DNA from: Diplonema japonicum | Lineage: Eukaryota; Euglenozoa; Diplonemea; Diplonemida; Diplonemidae | Assembly (NCBI GenBank): GCA_964019335.1 | Contig: OZ025738.1 | Coordinates: 62,001 to 126,000, forward strand | Direction: 5' to 3' | DNA: 64,000 nt | Shown: in pieces, positions 47,605-56,799 of the stretch | Position numbering within the stretch: the first letter of the stretch is position 1 | Layout: each line of letters begins with the position of its first letter | Made by a program: the position numbers and the translations under genes | The notes under the pieces: model-generated | What the model was told of the DNA's origin: nothing | The model's input: only the letters and a program-made list of their open reading frames with translations | Databases searched by the model: none

Positions 47605-48627
47605 TTAAATACTGTAAACCAATCTGGTGTTCTCTCTGGCAGCCCTGTAGACATCGTCAATGCCAACATGCTTTATCTTAGCTAGCTCGCTCGCTATATA
47701 AGGAATATGCCCAGGGTGGCAGATCGGCTGCGCCCTCTGCTTCCCAGGGCTCAGCATATTCGGCAACATATAAGGGCCATCCGTCTCAAGAAGCATTCTG
47801 CTCAAAGGCACTGCTTCTGCAATCATACCCCTAAGCCGCTGAGTCTTGGCACCAGGAAAGGTAATCCCGCCTGTGAACCCCAGATAGATATTGGGAAAGC
47901 TATCTAACAAGGTAGTGGTACCTAACACATCCGGGGACCCCCAAGAGTGAAGATGAAACTTTTGAGACCGGGCGCAGTTTTTTTCAAGAACCTCGAGAAG
48001 CGTTCTGCACTCTCCTCTGTAGTGAATTACAATAGGCTTATCAGGTACAAGGTTAGAAGCAATCTGGAGCTGCTTCTCGAAAATGGGAAGTTGGACATCA
48101 ACACCAGCAGCGCCCTTTTTCTCAGATGTCACATCAAGACCAATCTCACCCCAACCCACCATTCGCTCGTCCAAGGCCATTTCTATCATCTTCTGTTCGA
48201 TTCTGTCGTTGTAATAACCGGCGTTGTGGGGGTGGATCCCAACTGTGCCGAATACATTTGCGTACTTTCCGGACTGGATGAGGTCGGGGTAGGCGGACAA
48301 GGCGTCCGAGAGTATGGCTGTCGGGTCGCAGAAAACTGATATAACTGCCTCATAGTTGGCAGGCATTTCGTTTAACATCAAGAATTCCTCCCATGTCCCC
48401 ACCTTGCTCTTCTCCAAGACATAGTCGAGGTGGCAGTGTGTGTCTACATACCCAATGGTGCTGTTCTCCACTGGTACATCAACAACGTCAGGTGCCGATG
48501 AGTGTAGGCTTATGCAGTCCCTCGACACGTGCCCTTCGACGCCGCAGTTGAAGCAGACAGGCGGGCCCTTCTTCCCTTTCTTGCCCCCCTTTCCGCCGCC
48601 CTTTTTGCCCCCGCCCTTCGTTGCCAT
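47605..48627 (-). CDS. TatD-family deoxyribonuclease fused to a CCHC zinc knuckle (340 aa)
   Basis: Metal-dependent TIM-barrel nuclease. The N-terminus is a glycine/lysine-rich basic stretch (1-22) followed by a CCHC knuckle C25-x2-C28-x4-H33-x4-C38, which binds single-stranded nucleic acid in other proteins. The TatD barrel starts at DTHCHLD (62-68) and continues with GEIGLD (160-165), IHYRGE with H202, FHLHS (224-228) and TDGPY (282-286), which supply the metal ligands. All expected catalytic residues are present. The knuckle-TatD fusion is unusual; it could direct the nuclease to RNA or ssDNA. The true start is the ATG at 48625-48627, because the upstream frame is homopolymer sequence without ATG. 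Confidence 0.9.
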   Translation of the reverse strand: MATKGGGKKGGGKGGKKGKKGPPVCFNCGVEGHVSRDCISLHSSAPDVVDVPVENSTIGYVDTHCHLDYVLEKSKVGTWEEFLMLNEMPANYEAVISVFCDPTAILSDALSAYPDLIQSGKYANVFGTVGIHPHNAGYYNDRIEQKMIEMALDERMVGWGEIGLDVTSEKKGAAGVDVQLPIFEKQLQIASNLVPDKPIVIHYRGECRTLLEVLEKNCARSQKFHLHSWGSPDVLGTTTLLDSFPNIYLGFTGGITFPGAKTQRLRGMIAEAVPLSRMLLETDGPYMLPNMLSPGKQRAQPICHPGHIPYIASELAKIKHVGIDDVYRAARENTRLVYSI

Positions 48628-48644
48628 TTTCTTTTTTCTTTTTT

Positions 48645-48680
48645 CTGATAAAAAAAAAAAAAAAAAAAAGGAGGGGGAAA
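48645..48680 (-). promoter_or_regulatory. pyrimidine tract and CAG before TatD gene
   Basis: Coding strand CCCCCTCC-T(about 20)-ATCAG, then AAAAAAGAAAAAAGAAA and the ATG; a textbook trans-splice acceptor arrangement. Confidence 0.55.
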
Positions 48681-49145
48681 CGCTGCAGTACTGTGTGTTC
48701 GACAAGGGTCGTCTGGACTGTCTTTTTACTCACACCCCCCCTTTTTTCTTTGGTGTGCTGATGTGTAACAACACAGCGGCCCAGGAATCGGGCCCATTCC
48801 GTCCGTAACCTCTTCCACCGAAAAAGAAGAAACCTGCGACAGAGACAAGCACGGTGACAACAAATAAGAAGTTTTACGCACCTCTTTTGCTGACATCAAG
48901 AAAACTGGCAACGTTCTAATGATCACCGTAGCCCTTAAAACACAGGAACACCCGTGAAATTGCTCGACGATATGGGCTCAAGGCAGCTATTCAGCTCAAG
49001 CAGGAGCTCTAGCTCTCCATGTGCCATCGTCCCATGATCACCCCTACTCCCGACGGTTACCGCGAGGTTAACAACCTCCAAAAAGACTGGATCAAAGCGA
49101 TGATGTGGATGCTGAGACGTTCGTATTTTGCTTTCTTCTTGTTGG

Positions 49146-49181
<36 letters not shown>

Positions 49182-50110
49182 GCATTAATCAAAAGGGGGG
49201 TGGGGGGTGGGTTTGTTCTTTTCTTTTTATTCTTCCTGATAGAGGGGAGGGGGGTAGCTGAAGTGTTGGGGAATGGAGGGGGGGTCCTTTACCTTTCTTA
49301 TCCTTTTCTTTTTAAACCCCCGATTCGTTGGACAAATCAAAAAGAAAACGCTTTCTTTTTTTCTTTTTTCTTTTTTTGTTTTCTTGCAGAATTTGTTTCT
49401 TCAGAGGGGGAGGGGAAGAACACGCGTAGCCTTTCTGTACAAGAAATCTGCCTTTGCTGGGTATTTGAAATGTTTACTGAAGAAAAAAAAAAAAAAAAAA
49501 CACAGAAAAAGCAGGATAAATACTGCATACGAAAACAAAGAAAAACCGAATAAAATAATAGAAAAAAAATAAAATAAAATACTGTAAAACGAAAAACTCC
49601 GGGTTTTTTTTTTTTTTTTTGGCGTCCGGAATTCTTTTTTGTAAAGTCGTCAGGGGGGCCTGGTCCACTACCACCGAAACGGCAACCGCGCGTAGAAAAA
49701 CCCACCAGATGATCCTATGGCGAAAAGGAAGAGAGTGTAACTTAGCCCTAGCCAAGGAAACAGCTGCACAAGGAATAAAGCCCCCCTTCGTGTCCAGGAG
49801 TTCTCTTCAGTCCAACATTATTCGTTTTACAGTGTGAGACGCCCCCTTGTTCTTATAAAATAAATGCTGCCTCTTTGTGTGCGACATACTGTTGCCGTGG
49901 TTACAAAAATCGTATTGCAATCTCTCATGCGGTGGCTTTTCGATAGCACAGCCGACTAGCCTGAGGCACAACCCTGCTCTGAAAATCAAGTGCTTCCCTT
50001 TTCTCTTTTCCTCTTTTGAAAATTTTCAAAAAAAAAGGGGGGGGGTGCGAAAAAAAAAAAGAATACAACATTCAAACACATAGACCTTACCACTGGTTAA
50101 AAAAAAAAAA
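48681..50110. other. intergenic region between TatD gene and LINE A
   Basis: Contains an A-run of about 29 near 49149-49177, long G/T and A-rich runs, and a short piece of the C-type LINE tail at 49833-49860 ('gtgagacgcccccttgttct'). The plus-strand stretch 48950-49130 reads REIARRYGLKAAIQLKQEL and further open sequence but is too short to assign. No gene supported. Confidence 0.45.
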
Positions 50111-50164
50111 GAAAATTTGATAAATTTCGGTGTGCGGGTGGGTGCTCACCGTTCAGGGAGAAAT

Positions 50165-53100
50165 TCACACTAATCGGTCACCGTTCTGCGGTTGCTGTCT
50201 GGTGCCTGCGGTGGCTGTTTGTCGCGATGAGATGGACGGCATCTGGGCGAGAAACATTGCTTGGAGTCGTGCTAGGTAGGGGGCGGTTTGGCTCGAGGAG
50301 AAGAGTGGTCTCCTGTCGTAGCCGTGTGTCGTCGGGCCCCCAAGATGTCGAAGGGTGTGTACCCTTGTCTTTGCGTTGGCGGGGAAAGCATTCTTCCCAC
50401 TCTTTGCTGTGCATTTCTGAATACGTCCTAAGATGTATCGCATCCTTCCAGCCTTCTCTGTGAGCCAGTCCTGGTCGTCGAGGGGTCCAGCCAAGGACTG
50501 CCGGGTGGCCTGCTCATAGTCTACTGCGAGCTCCATCGTCGTGACGGACGTCAACTTCCTACCTGCGTACCATCTTAGGCTTTTCAGCCACCTGAGGACG
50601 CTCTTCATGTAGAACATTAGGACCTTTCCCGACGCTCCGTTCGATTTCAACAGCTCCACTGTGGGCACAGTGTGCTGCTTCCCCGTTGTGATCTCATCCC
50701 ACGGGTTGGTGGTGAGGATTCTGGTGCTCCGTTCAGCCGCTCTGGCGTCTCGTCTTGACACGACATCCAACAGGTATCGTTGCACGACTGCCGCCTGTTG
50801 CTTCGCAGCCCCCGTTGCGCCCCTTGGAATGATCCCGTGGAGGGCGGTCACTGCAGGTAGGTCACTTCGTGTCATCCCGCCATATCTTTCGTTTGTCAGG
50901 GCAGCTCTCGCTGGTGCACATTCCCATAGGGCGTGCTCCGTGACTTCTGTCGTCGTCTGGCACCGATGGTCGCAGACGTCGCACGCAAGAGACGAGCTTT
51001 CCACACCCTCACGTTCATCCAATTGCTTCCCCCACACTCGAGGGTGTACCGTGAACACTGCACCGCTGATGATCCGCCGCAGTCTGTACGATATCAGCGG
51101 TCTCCGTGACTGGAGCTTCCTCCACCAGGCGTTCGTGGACGGACATGCACCCGCTTCCATTCCAGCAAAAGACGACCTGCCGTGGATCAATTCCTTTGCA
51201 ACAGCCGGTCTGATCGCCTGTCTTACTTCATGGCGTCTCGCACTGGGCACCAGAGCGCGCAAACCTTCAATGAAGGACCACCCCTTGTTCAGGAAGGGTA
51301 GCCACCTCTTCAGCAAGACCCCTAGCGGCCCCCTCTCCTCGTCGTCCTCTCGCTCCCGGTACAGTGTAACAATCTCATTGACTCGCTGCCACAGTTGTGG
51401 GGAGGTGAGGCTTTCTCGCACCAGGCAGTTCACCGTGTTGTAAACAATCTTCGCTTGTGGATATGCTGTGTGTCCAGGTAACAGCACATTGAGCACAGCC
51501 ATCGGGGATCTCATCCTGAAGCGCGGTCCCCACAGGGAAGTCACCGTCGCTGTACAGAGTTTTTTCAGCTGGTTGTCAGACGGCGCAGCGTAGGTCGTAC
51601 CGTATAGACAGGATGGTAGCACAGTGCCCGTCAGCATTGACGCCTTGTTCCCGAAGCTTAATGGCAATGCACCAAGCCGGGACAAACGGCCTTCGGCGGA
51701 ATGTAGCTTGTCCAAACTATGTTTCCCGTTCATGTTCAGGATCACGCCAAGCGCCTTGATCCCCTTCGTCACTCTGAACGATGAGCCTGTGCACTTCAAC
51801 CAAGGGCCGATCTCATCCTTCGTCGAGAATGCTTGTGACTTGTTTTCGTTAAGGCGCATGCCTGTCCGCTCGCAAAACTCGATTGTTTTGTTGGTCGCTC
51901 TCTTGAGTACCTCGACCAAACGCGCAAGTAGGTACGCGTCGTCCGCGTACGACAGCGATCGCGAGCCAGGTACCTCAGCAATCACGCACTTCACCATCAC
52001 TGACACCAGAGCGTTCACCAGGATGACGGAGATTGGACACCCTTGGAGAATTCCATTTGTCACGTGGAACTCGGAACCCACGCCAGTAGGGAAGCGGAAA
52101 CGTCTTTTGAGGCCTGCGTACATCGCTTTGAGCGGGGTCAGTATCCTCTGGTGCAAACCCAGGTCTTGCATAAGCCCGAACGCTACTTTCTGTGGCACCC
52201 TGTCGAAGCACTTGACGAAGTCCAGTGCTATGCCGTTAAGAGGGGTGTTGGTCAGCATCGCCGTCTCCAGCTGCGTGCTGAGCTCCATCAGGATGCTGTC
52301 CGTCCCGTGACGTGGTCGAAAACCATGCTGCGAGTCGTCCGCCCATTTCTCTTGCCATGGCGATATATCACGCAACCTGGCACAGGCCCACAGTCTGTAG
52401 ACCGCACTCGTGACTGTGATGGGGCGGTGGTTGAGCGGAGTCCTCTCGCCTCCCTTCGGGATCAGCGTAACCAACGCCGTCAGGAGTGCCTTCGGCCACT
52501 TCCCTGTCACCTCGATGGCGTTGAAGAGCATCGCCCACGCATCCAACAATACATTTGGCATAGCGCGAAGTTCTGCCATCCTCCACCCATCAACTCCCGG
52601 TGCTGTCCTCGTCGATTTCTTGGCCAGAACTGCTCTCAGATCAGCCCCTGTCAGTGGCTGGAGCACCATGTCATGCGTCGAGATGTATGGCCCGTATCTA
52701 GCCTTGAAGGCCTCGTACGATGGTTCTTCATGCCCTTCACCGTACATCTGGAGCACGCCGTCCCATTCCGCGTGCATCATCCTGTCCATCTCGTCGAGGT
52801 CTGCGGTCAGCACTCCGCCGCTCTCCACTGCCTGCGCCGCTGACGTAGAAGTGTTTTTCACAAAGGCGGTCATCCCCCTCCGCTCCTCCTGGAACTGGGT
52901 GTTGATCCTCGCCTCGTACTTCTTCTCCCGCTCCACTCTCGTGTCCTTTGCGATCTCGCGTAGTAGCGAGGAGAGGTTGTCGTCTAGCAGTTGAAGTCTG
53001 GTGACAATCGACTCCAGGTCATCCTTCAGCAAGTTCCTATCAAACACTGGAGGGTTCGGCAGTTTCTCCAGCAAACTCAGAGCATTCGCCCAAGTCTTCA

Positions 53101-54250
53101 ACAGAACTACTGGCATGTTGCACACTTGTCCCTTGTCAATCATCACCTGGATTTCCGCGCTGATGTGTGCAAGCTTCCTCTGCAAACAGGCAATCGACTT
53201 CTGTCTACCCACCGCTGCGCCCGTGGCTTCCTTTACAGACTTGGCCGACAGGCATTTCTCCTTGGGTTTGCGCTCCTCGCCCCTCCCTCGGAAAGTCTTC
53301 TGTTGCTCCATCGGCACGCCTGTGATGCAGTGTCTTTCCGAGACGTCAGCCAGCACACGGTATGCGCCGTCGATGTCCTCAAGTTTTTGGATGAATCTCT
53401 CCGCCTGTAGCAGCTCAATCACGTGGTCATCACTAGCAGTCGACACCGGCAGTTCCTTCGGGATGAAGTACTTGCGTGTCTTGCTCTTGAGAGTAGGGAT
53501 ACACAGTTTGATGGAGAGGCATCTGTGTTCGTTGGTATACACCGTGTCGTGGACCCACGCCTTCTGTAGTCCCGCCGCAGCGATCGGGTTCATCAAGACG
53601 TAGTCGATGCGTGTCTTTGTGTCAGTGGCTCTCACAAAGGTGTGGCTCGGCCTTACCCCGTCTTTCTCGGCCTGCATTGCTGCTGCATCCACCCAGTCAC
53701 ACCCAACCGCCTGCTGTAGTACACCTGATTGCGACACCTCGGTGTTTAGGTCCCCCGCGACGATGATAGGAACATCTCCCAGGGCACATCTCATCTCGTT
53801 CAGCACCTTGTTCAAAAGTGTCTCACGCTGGTGTTTGCCGTAACTTCCCGAGTGGCAATATACCACAATGAGGTGGAGCCACATGTCTCGTCCGTCCAAG
53901 TTGATCATAGCATGGACCCACCTGTTGCCGTCGTCCATCGAAGCGACTGCTTTGACTATCGCCGGCCTGCACCGCTGTACTAGTATGCCGACTCCACCTC
54001 TTTGTGCTTTGTCGGGAGCAGCAAGTCCATCGACCACGATACCGGGCTGTGGGTTTCCCCACAGCGCACGATACCTGCCGTTGTCCTCAACATGCCTCCC
54101 AATCATGTGTTGTCCGTGTGCGGTCAGCTTCACTTCCTGCAAGCACGAGATGTCGCTCTCCATGGCCAACACCTCGTCCACCTTATTGCTCAGGGACCCC
54201 ACATTGAGAGTTGTGATTGTGAGCGAATTGGGGTCCCTAGCTCCACCCAT
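50165..54250 (-). CDS. LINE A ORF2: endonuclease, reverse transcriptase, zinc knuckle (1361 aa)
   Basis: Nicks target DNA and copies the element RNA into it. The APE-type endonuclease (about 10-245) has TLNVGSL, LQEVK (E39), GDLN (D167), RIDYVL (D216) and NEHRC (H242). A 300-residue linker contains coiled-coil-like helices. The reverse transcriptase (about 540-830) has LIPKGG, HRPITVTS, HGFRPRHGTD, LDFVKCFD (D677), NGILQGCPIS and SYADD (768-771), so all three catalytic aspartates are present. A C-x2-C-x12-H-x4-C knuckle lies at 1090-1111, also present in LINE B. The C-terminal motif 'RVHTLRHLG...GYDRRPLF' is shared with LINES B and C. The ATG at 54248-54250 is in the same frame as the preceding ORF, separated by one TGA. 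The ORF is intact, so the enzyme could be functional. Confidence 0.93.
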   Translation of the reverse strand: MGGARDPNSLTITTLNVGSLSNKVDEVLAMESDISCLQEVKLTAHGQHMIGRHVEDNGRYRALWGNPQPGIVVDGLAAPDKAQRGGVGILVQRCRPAIVKAVASMDDGNRWVHAMINLDGRDMWLHLIVVYCHSGSYGKHQRETLLNKVLNEMRCALGDVPIIVAGDLNTEVSQSGVLQQAVGCDWVDAAAMQAEKDGVRPSHTFVRATDTKTRIDYVLMNPIAAAGLQKAWVHDTVYTNEHRCLSIKLCIPTLKSKTRKYFIPKELPVSTASDDHVIELLQAERFIQKLEDIDGAYRVLADVSERHCITGVPMEQQKTFRGRGEERKPKEKCLSAKSVKEATGAAVGRQKSIACLQRKLAHISAEIQVMIDKGQVCNMPVVLLKTWANALSLLEKLPNPPVFDRNLLKDDLESIVTRLQLLDDNLSSLLREIAKDTRVEREKKYEARINTQFQEERRGMTAFVKNTSTSAAQAVESGGVLTADLDEMDRMMHAEWDGVLQMYGEGHEEPSYEAFKARYGPYISTHDMVLQPLTGADLRAVLAKKSTRTAPGVDGWRMAELRAMPNVLLDAWAMLFNAIEVTGKWPKALLTALVTLIPKGGERTPLNHRPITVTSAVYRLWACARLRDISPWQEKWADDSQHGFRPRHGTDSILMELSTQLETAMLTNTPLNGIALDFVKCFDRVPQKVAFGLMQDLGLHQRILTPLKAMYAGLKRRFRFPTGVGSEFHVTNGILQGCPISVILVNALVSVMVKCVIAEVPGSRSLSYADDAYLLARLVEVLKRATNKTIEFCERTGMRLNENKSQAFSTKDEIGPWLKCTGSSFRVTKGIKALGVILNMNGKHSLDKLHSAEGRLSRLGALPLSFGNKASMLTGTVLPSCLYGTTYAAPSDNQLKKLCTATVTSLWGPRFRMRSPMAVLNVLLPGHTAYPQAKIVYNTVNCLVRESLTSPQLWQRVNEIVTLYREREDDEERGPLGVLLKRWLPFLNKGWSFIEGLRALVPSARRHEVRQAIRPAVAKELIHGRSSFAGMEAGACPSTNAWWRKLQSRRPLISYRLRRIISGAVFTVHPRVWGKQLDEREGVESSSLACDVCDHRCQTTTEVTEHALWECAPARAALTNERYGGMTRSDLPAVTALHGIIPRGATGAAKQQAAVVQRYLLDVVSRRDARAAERSTRILTTNPWDEITTGKQHTVPTVELLKSNGASGKVLMFYMKSVLRWLKSLRWYAGRKLTSVTTMELAVDYEQATRQSLAGPLDDQDWLTEKAGRMRYILGRIQKCTAKSGKNAFPANAKTRVHTLRHLGGPTTHGYDRRPLFSSSQTAPYLARLQAMFLAQMPSISSRQTATAGTRQQPQNGDRLV

Positions 54251-54289
54251 GAAGATGTCCCTCCGGATGTCTTCATGGCTGGCGTCCCT

Positions 54290-55144
54290 TCAGTTGAACT
54301 CGTCAGGGTCATGTTCGATTGGTAGGATGGGGGTCATAGTGTTAGCTATGGCCATGTGCACGTCAGGTGTGGCCGCACATGTCGGTGTGCCGCCGGGCAG
54401 GTATATCGGTGTCATCGAACCCGTTGCACTCGTGGGGACAAGGGCACCCGAATGTGCCTTCTTGCTGGTCGTCGTGTCGTCGCATTTCCTCTTCTTGTCC
54501 GTGCGCTTCGCAGTCTGGATGTCCTGCTGGATAGACTGGACAGTCTTAACCAGCTCGGACACCGCCACAGCCACCGCATCCAACCTCTCGAGACGTGTTG
54601 TTACCATCTCCATCTGCCTGCCGAGAGCTTGCATGTTCTGCTCCATCGACTTCACTAGCGAGATGGTCGCGGCAGCCTTCCTCTCCATGTCCACCACTCT
54701 CGCTTCCATCGCTTTCCTCTCCTGCTCGTGCTCCAGCTCTTTCTTCCGCGCCCACTCCTCGAAAGCGTCGACAGACGCCATCGTTTTCGTAGCAGGTGCT
54801 GGCGCGTTCGGTGGGGGTAGAGCCTCGGCTACCGGCGTTGAGTGCGTCGCAGGTGTTGACGCAGCGTGGTGTGTTGACGCCTGCGTGTCCGACACTGGCG
54901 CAGGTGTAGGCGCGGATGATGGGTTCGCCTGCCCGGCTTGTCTGCCCCATATGGCGTTCGGCGGCAATGTGAATACGGCCTTATTACTGTCACTCGCGCC
55001 CTTCTTGTTCTTCTTCTTCTTCTGCAGGTCACCCTCCAGCGGCTGGATGGTCCAACGCGTGCCCTGGACATTCAGAACCAGACCTCTCGGTTTCGAGCAC
55101 GAAGTCACGGCCCAGGACTGTTTTTCGCCAAACCTATGCCTTCC
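54290..55144 (-). CDS. LINE A ORF1, second part (coiled coil and nuclear-localisation-like end)
   Basis: A frame open from 55144 with no ATG at its head. Its first residues (FGEKQSWAVTSCSKPRG) align with LINE B ORF1 right after the region where the first part ends, so both parts were one ORF1. It contains a basic KKKKNKKG stretch, proline/alanine-rich sequence, a long heptad-like helix (EEWARKKELEHEQERKAMEA...) suited to coiled-coil trimerisation or dimerisation, and a basic KRTDKKRKCDD cluster. LINE ORF1 proteins package element RNA. Translation would need a frameshift, or this copy is broken. Confidence 0.7.
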   Translation of the reverse strand, partial: GRHRFGEKQSWAVTSCSKPRGLVLNVQGTRWTIQPLEGDLQKKKKNKKGASDSNKAVFTLPPNAIWGRQAGQANPSSAPTPAPVSDTQASTHHAASTPATHSTPVAEALPPPNAPAPATKTMASVDAFEEWARKKELEHEQERKAMEARVVDMERKAAATISLVKSMEQNMQALGRQMEMVTTRLERLDAVAVAVSELVKTVQSIQQDIQTAKRTDKKRKCDDTTTSKKAHSGALVPTSATGSMTPIYLPGGTPTCAATPDVHMAIANTMTPILPIEHDPDEFN

Positions 55145-56591
55145 TCACCGTGACCGGCCATCCCGACCGTTTCAAGCGGTCTTCCAGCTCGAGGCCGTTC
55201 ATCGAAGAGGGCACCCCTTGTACCTCATAGTGCTCGCCGTCGAGCAGTGTCGCTGCTGTCGCTGTCACCTTCAGATCGGCATGTCGGTCTTTGAGCACCC
55301 GCCTTGCTGTGTCAAGCTCGGCTTTCGGTACCCTTACCCCGTAGACGACGGACTTGCCCGACTTCTTGAAGGTCAGTCCCCATCCGCACACTTCACGCCT
55401 GAACAGCAGTGCCGCTTTCAGTGCCGTGCCCTCCAGCCACAAAACCGGCAGGAGATCGCGTGCTTCCCACGGTTGGCGCACAAACACGCCGTCCTCGCCA
55501 CTGCGCATGAGGATCGACTGGACATCGGTCTTCATCACCGTGATTGGGACCTCGAAAACGCCGTCCCGCTTCCTGCCTCTCTTGGTGAGGTACCGCCCTG
55601 CTCTCTCCCTCAGCCATGTCAATACTCTCGACCTGGCCTTCTCGGCGTCCAGCGATGTTTGAGTAACCAGATAGAGTTCCGAGGTGCAGGTCTCCGGCTC
55701 CTCCAGCTCCTCCTCTTCCTCCATCTCCTCCTTGTTTGCGTCCGGCATCGCAGGGTGACCATTGCGGGCAGTAGTGACCGTTGCAGCCGGCGCGCCCCTT
55801 AGCCACTCCGCTGCCAACCGTTCAGAGCCTTGCGGGACAAGGTACACCGCCCGCTCCGGCTGTGTCTCCGCCCCTTCCCACTCCCGCACGTGCACGGGCC
55901 ACTCGTCCTCGGCAAGGCATGCGATGATGGCCTTGCGTGCCGGCTTGCCCTGCTCCTTCTTCTTCCCGTCCTTCGCGCCCTCGCTGCGGATGGGGAGTGG
56001 GATCCTCACCGGCGGCACATACGCTGTAGTGGTAGGCATCTTCGAGTCCTCCCCTTTCACCGCGCAGACGTAGTGGCCCTCCACATAGCCCAGCCATAGC
56101 GTGGCCGTGTCTGGTACCTCATTCCTACTCCCCGGCTCGAAGCAGCTCAGGGTGAGGATGTCATCCCTTACAGCAAAGACACAGATCCTGCGTCCCATCA
56201 CCACGGACATCGTGCTGACCGTCAGCCTGTCCGCCCACGTTCCCGAAAGAGCTACCAGCCTCTGGTACTCCTTCCACGCCGCAGCCTTCTCCCCTTCCTC
56301 CACCATCATGAAGGAGGAGTAGTCCTTCCCCGCCAGATGAGAGGCCACCACCTCCCGCAGCGCCCCCGCCTCGTCCCTCGCGCCGTGCACCGCGTACGAC
56401 ACCGCTTCGAAGAAGCACTCTCCCTGCCTTCTTCCGGTGTCTATCACCTTCCAACCCTCCAGCCTATTGGCCAGATCCTGCACCGCTTCCCTCGTCTTCG
56501 GCCTGGTGGATTCGCCGGACTTCCCCTTATGAGAGGAAGCCCGCCCAGGAACCGCCGTCGTGGAGGCTCCACCTCGGCCTTGCGGTGGCAT
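55134..56591 (-). CDS. LINE A ORF1, first part, with an OTU-type cysteine protease domain (485 aa)
   Basis: Residues about 46-178 follow the OTU deubiquitinase fold pattern. The catalytic cysteine is C59 in RRQGECFFEAVSYAVHG, comparable with 'DGnClFrAis'. Next come a helix, GTWADRLTVSTMSVVMGRRICVF, comparable with 'G-WGd-leL-a-a--l---I-v', and finally the catalytic histidine H173 in WLGYVEGHYVCAV. The aspartate before the cysteine is not conserved. Downstream (about 185-485) lies a region of two related alpha/beta units possibly acting in RNA binding. OTU domains cleave ubiquitin or ubiquitin-like chains; in a LINE this could protect the element's proteins or alter host responses, which is inference. 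ATG at 56589-56591, stop TAG at 55134. Confidence 0.8.
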   Translation of the reverse strand: MPPQGRGGASTTAVPGRASSHKGKSGESTRPKTREAVQDLANRLEGWKVIDTGRRQGECFFEAVSYAVHGARDEAGALREVVASHLAGKDYSSFMMVEEGEKAAAWKEYQRLVALSGTWADRLTVSTMSVVMGRRICVFAVRDDILTLSCFEPGSRNEVPDTATLWLGYVEGHYVCAVKGEDSKMPTTTAYVPPVRIPLPIRSEGAKDGKKKEQGKPARKAIIACLAEDEWPVHVREWEGAETQPERAVYLVPQGSERLAAEWLRGAPAATVTTARNGHPAMPDANKEEMEEEEELEEPETCTSELYLVTQTSLDAEKARSRVLTWLRERAGRYLTKRGRKRDGVFEVPITVMKTDVQSILMRSGEDGVFVRQPWEARDLLPVLWLEGTALKAALLFRREVCGWGLTFKKSGKSVVYGVRVPKAELDTARRVLKDRHADLKVTATAATLLDGEHYEVQGVPSSMNGLELEDRLKRSGWPVTVRKA

Positions 56592-56637
56592 TTTTGTCGT
56601 CGTGACTTTTGATTATCCGAACCCAGTGTTCCCTGGT

Positions 56638-56743
56638 AAAGAAAAAGAAAAAGAGAAAACCTTAATTAATTTCCAGCACCCGCTATGATACTCCTTACTG
56701 AAGTGGGCCCCCAACATCGGAAAAAAAAAAAAAAAAAAAAAAA
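56638..56743. other. junction between LINE A and LINE B
   Basis: About 100 bp including an A-run (56721-56745; T on the sense strand) that abuts the 3' end of LINE B, and the C/T tract preceding LINE A. Confidence 0.6.
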
Positions 56744-56799
56744 AATGGGGCTTTGGTTGCAACACTATTTGGCGTTAAGTGTGCAGCGTGGTGGGGGGT

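Larger units (their letters stand above)
50111..56637 (-). mobile_element. LINE A: near-complete non-LTR retrotransposon
   Basis: About 6.5 kb, sense on the minus strand: short 5' leader (56592-56637), ORF1 split in two frames (55134-56591 and 54290-55144), ORF2 with APE endonuclease, reverse transcriptase and a C-terminal zinc knuckle (50165-54250), and a 50-nt tail. No LTRs and no RNase H domain seen. Both ends lie in T-rich tracts of the sense strand. It stands directly next to LINE B in the same orientation. Confidence 0.9.

Noticed and set aside
48628-48705. N-terminal extension of the TatD protein
   Set aside because: Encoded by homopolymer phenylalanine/lysine runs that form the pyrimidine tract and leader; no ATG.
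53868-55802. 644-codon open frame on the plus strand
   Set aside because: It is antisense to LINE A ORF2 and ORF1 and reads through unrelated frames; low-complexity, cysteine/serine-rich composition typical of a shadow of GC-rich coding sequence.
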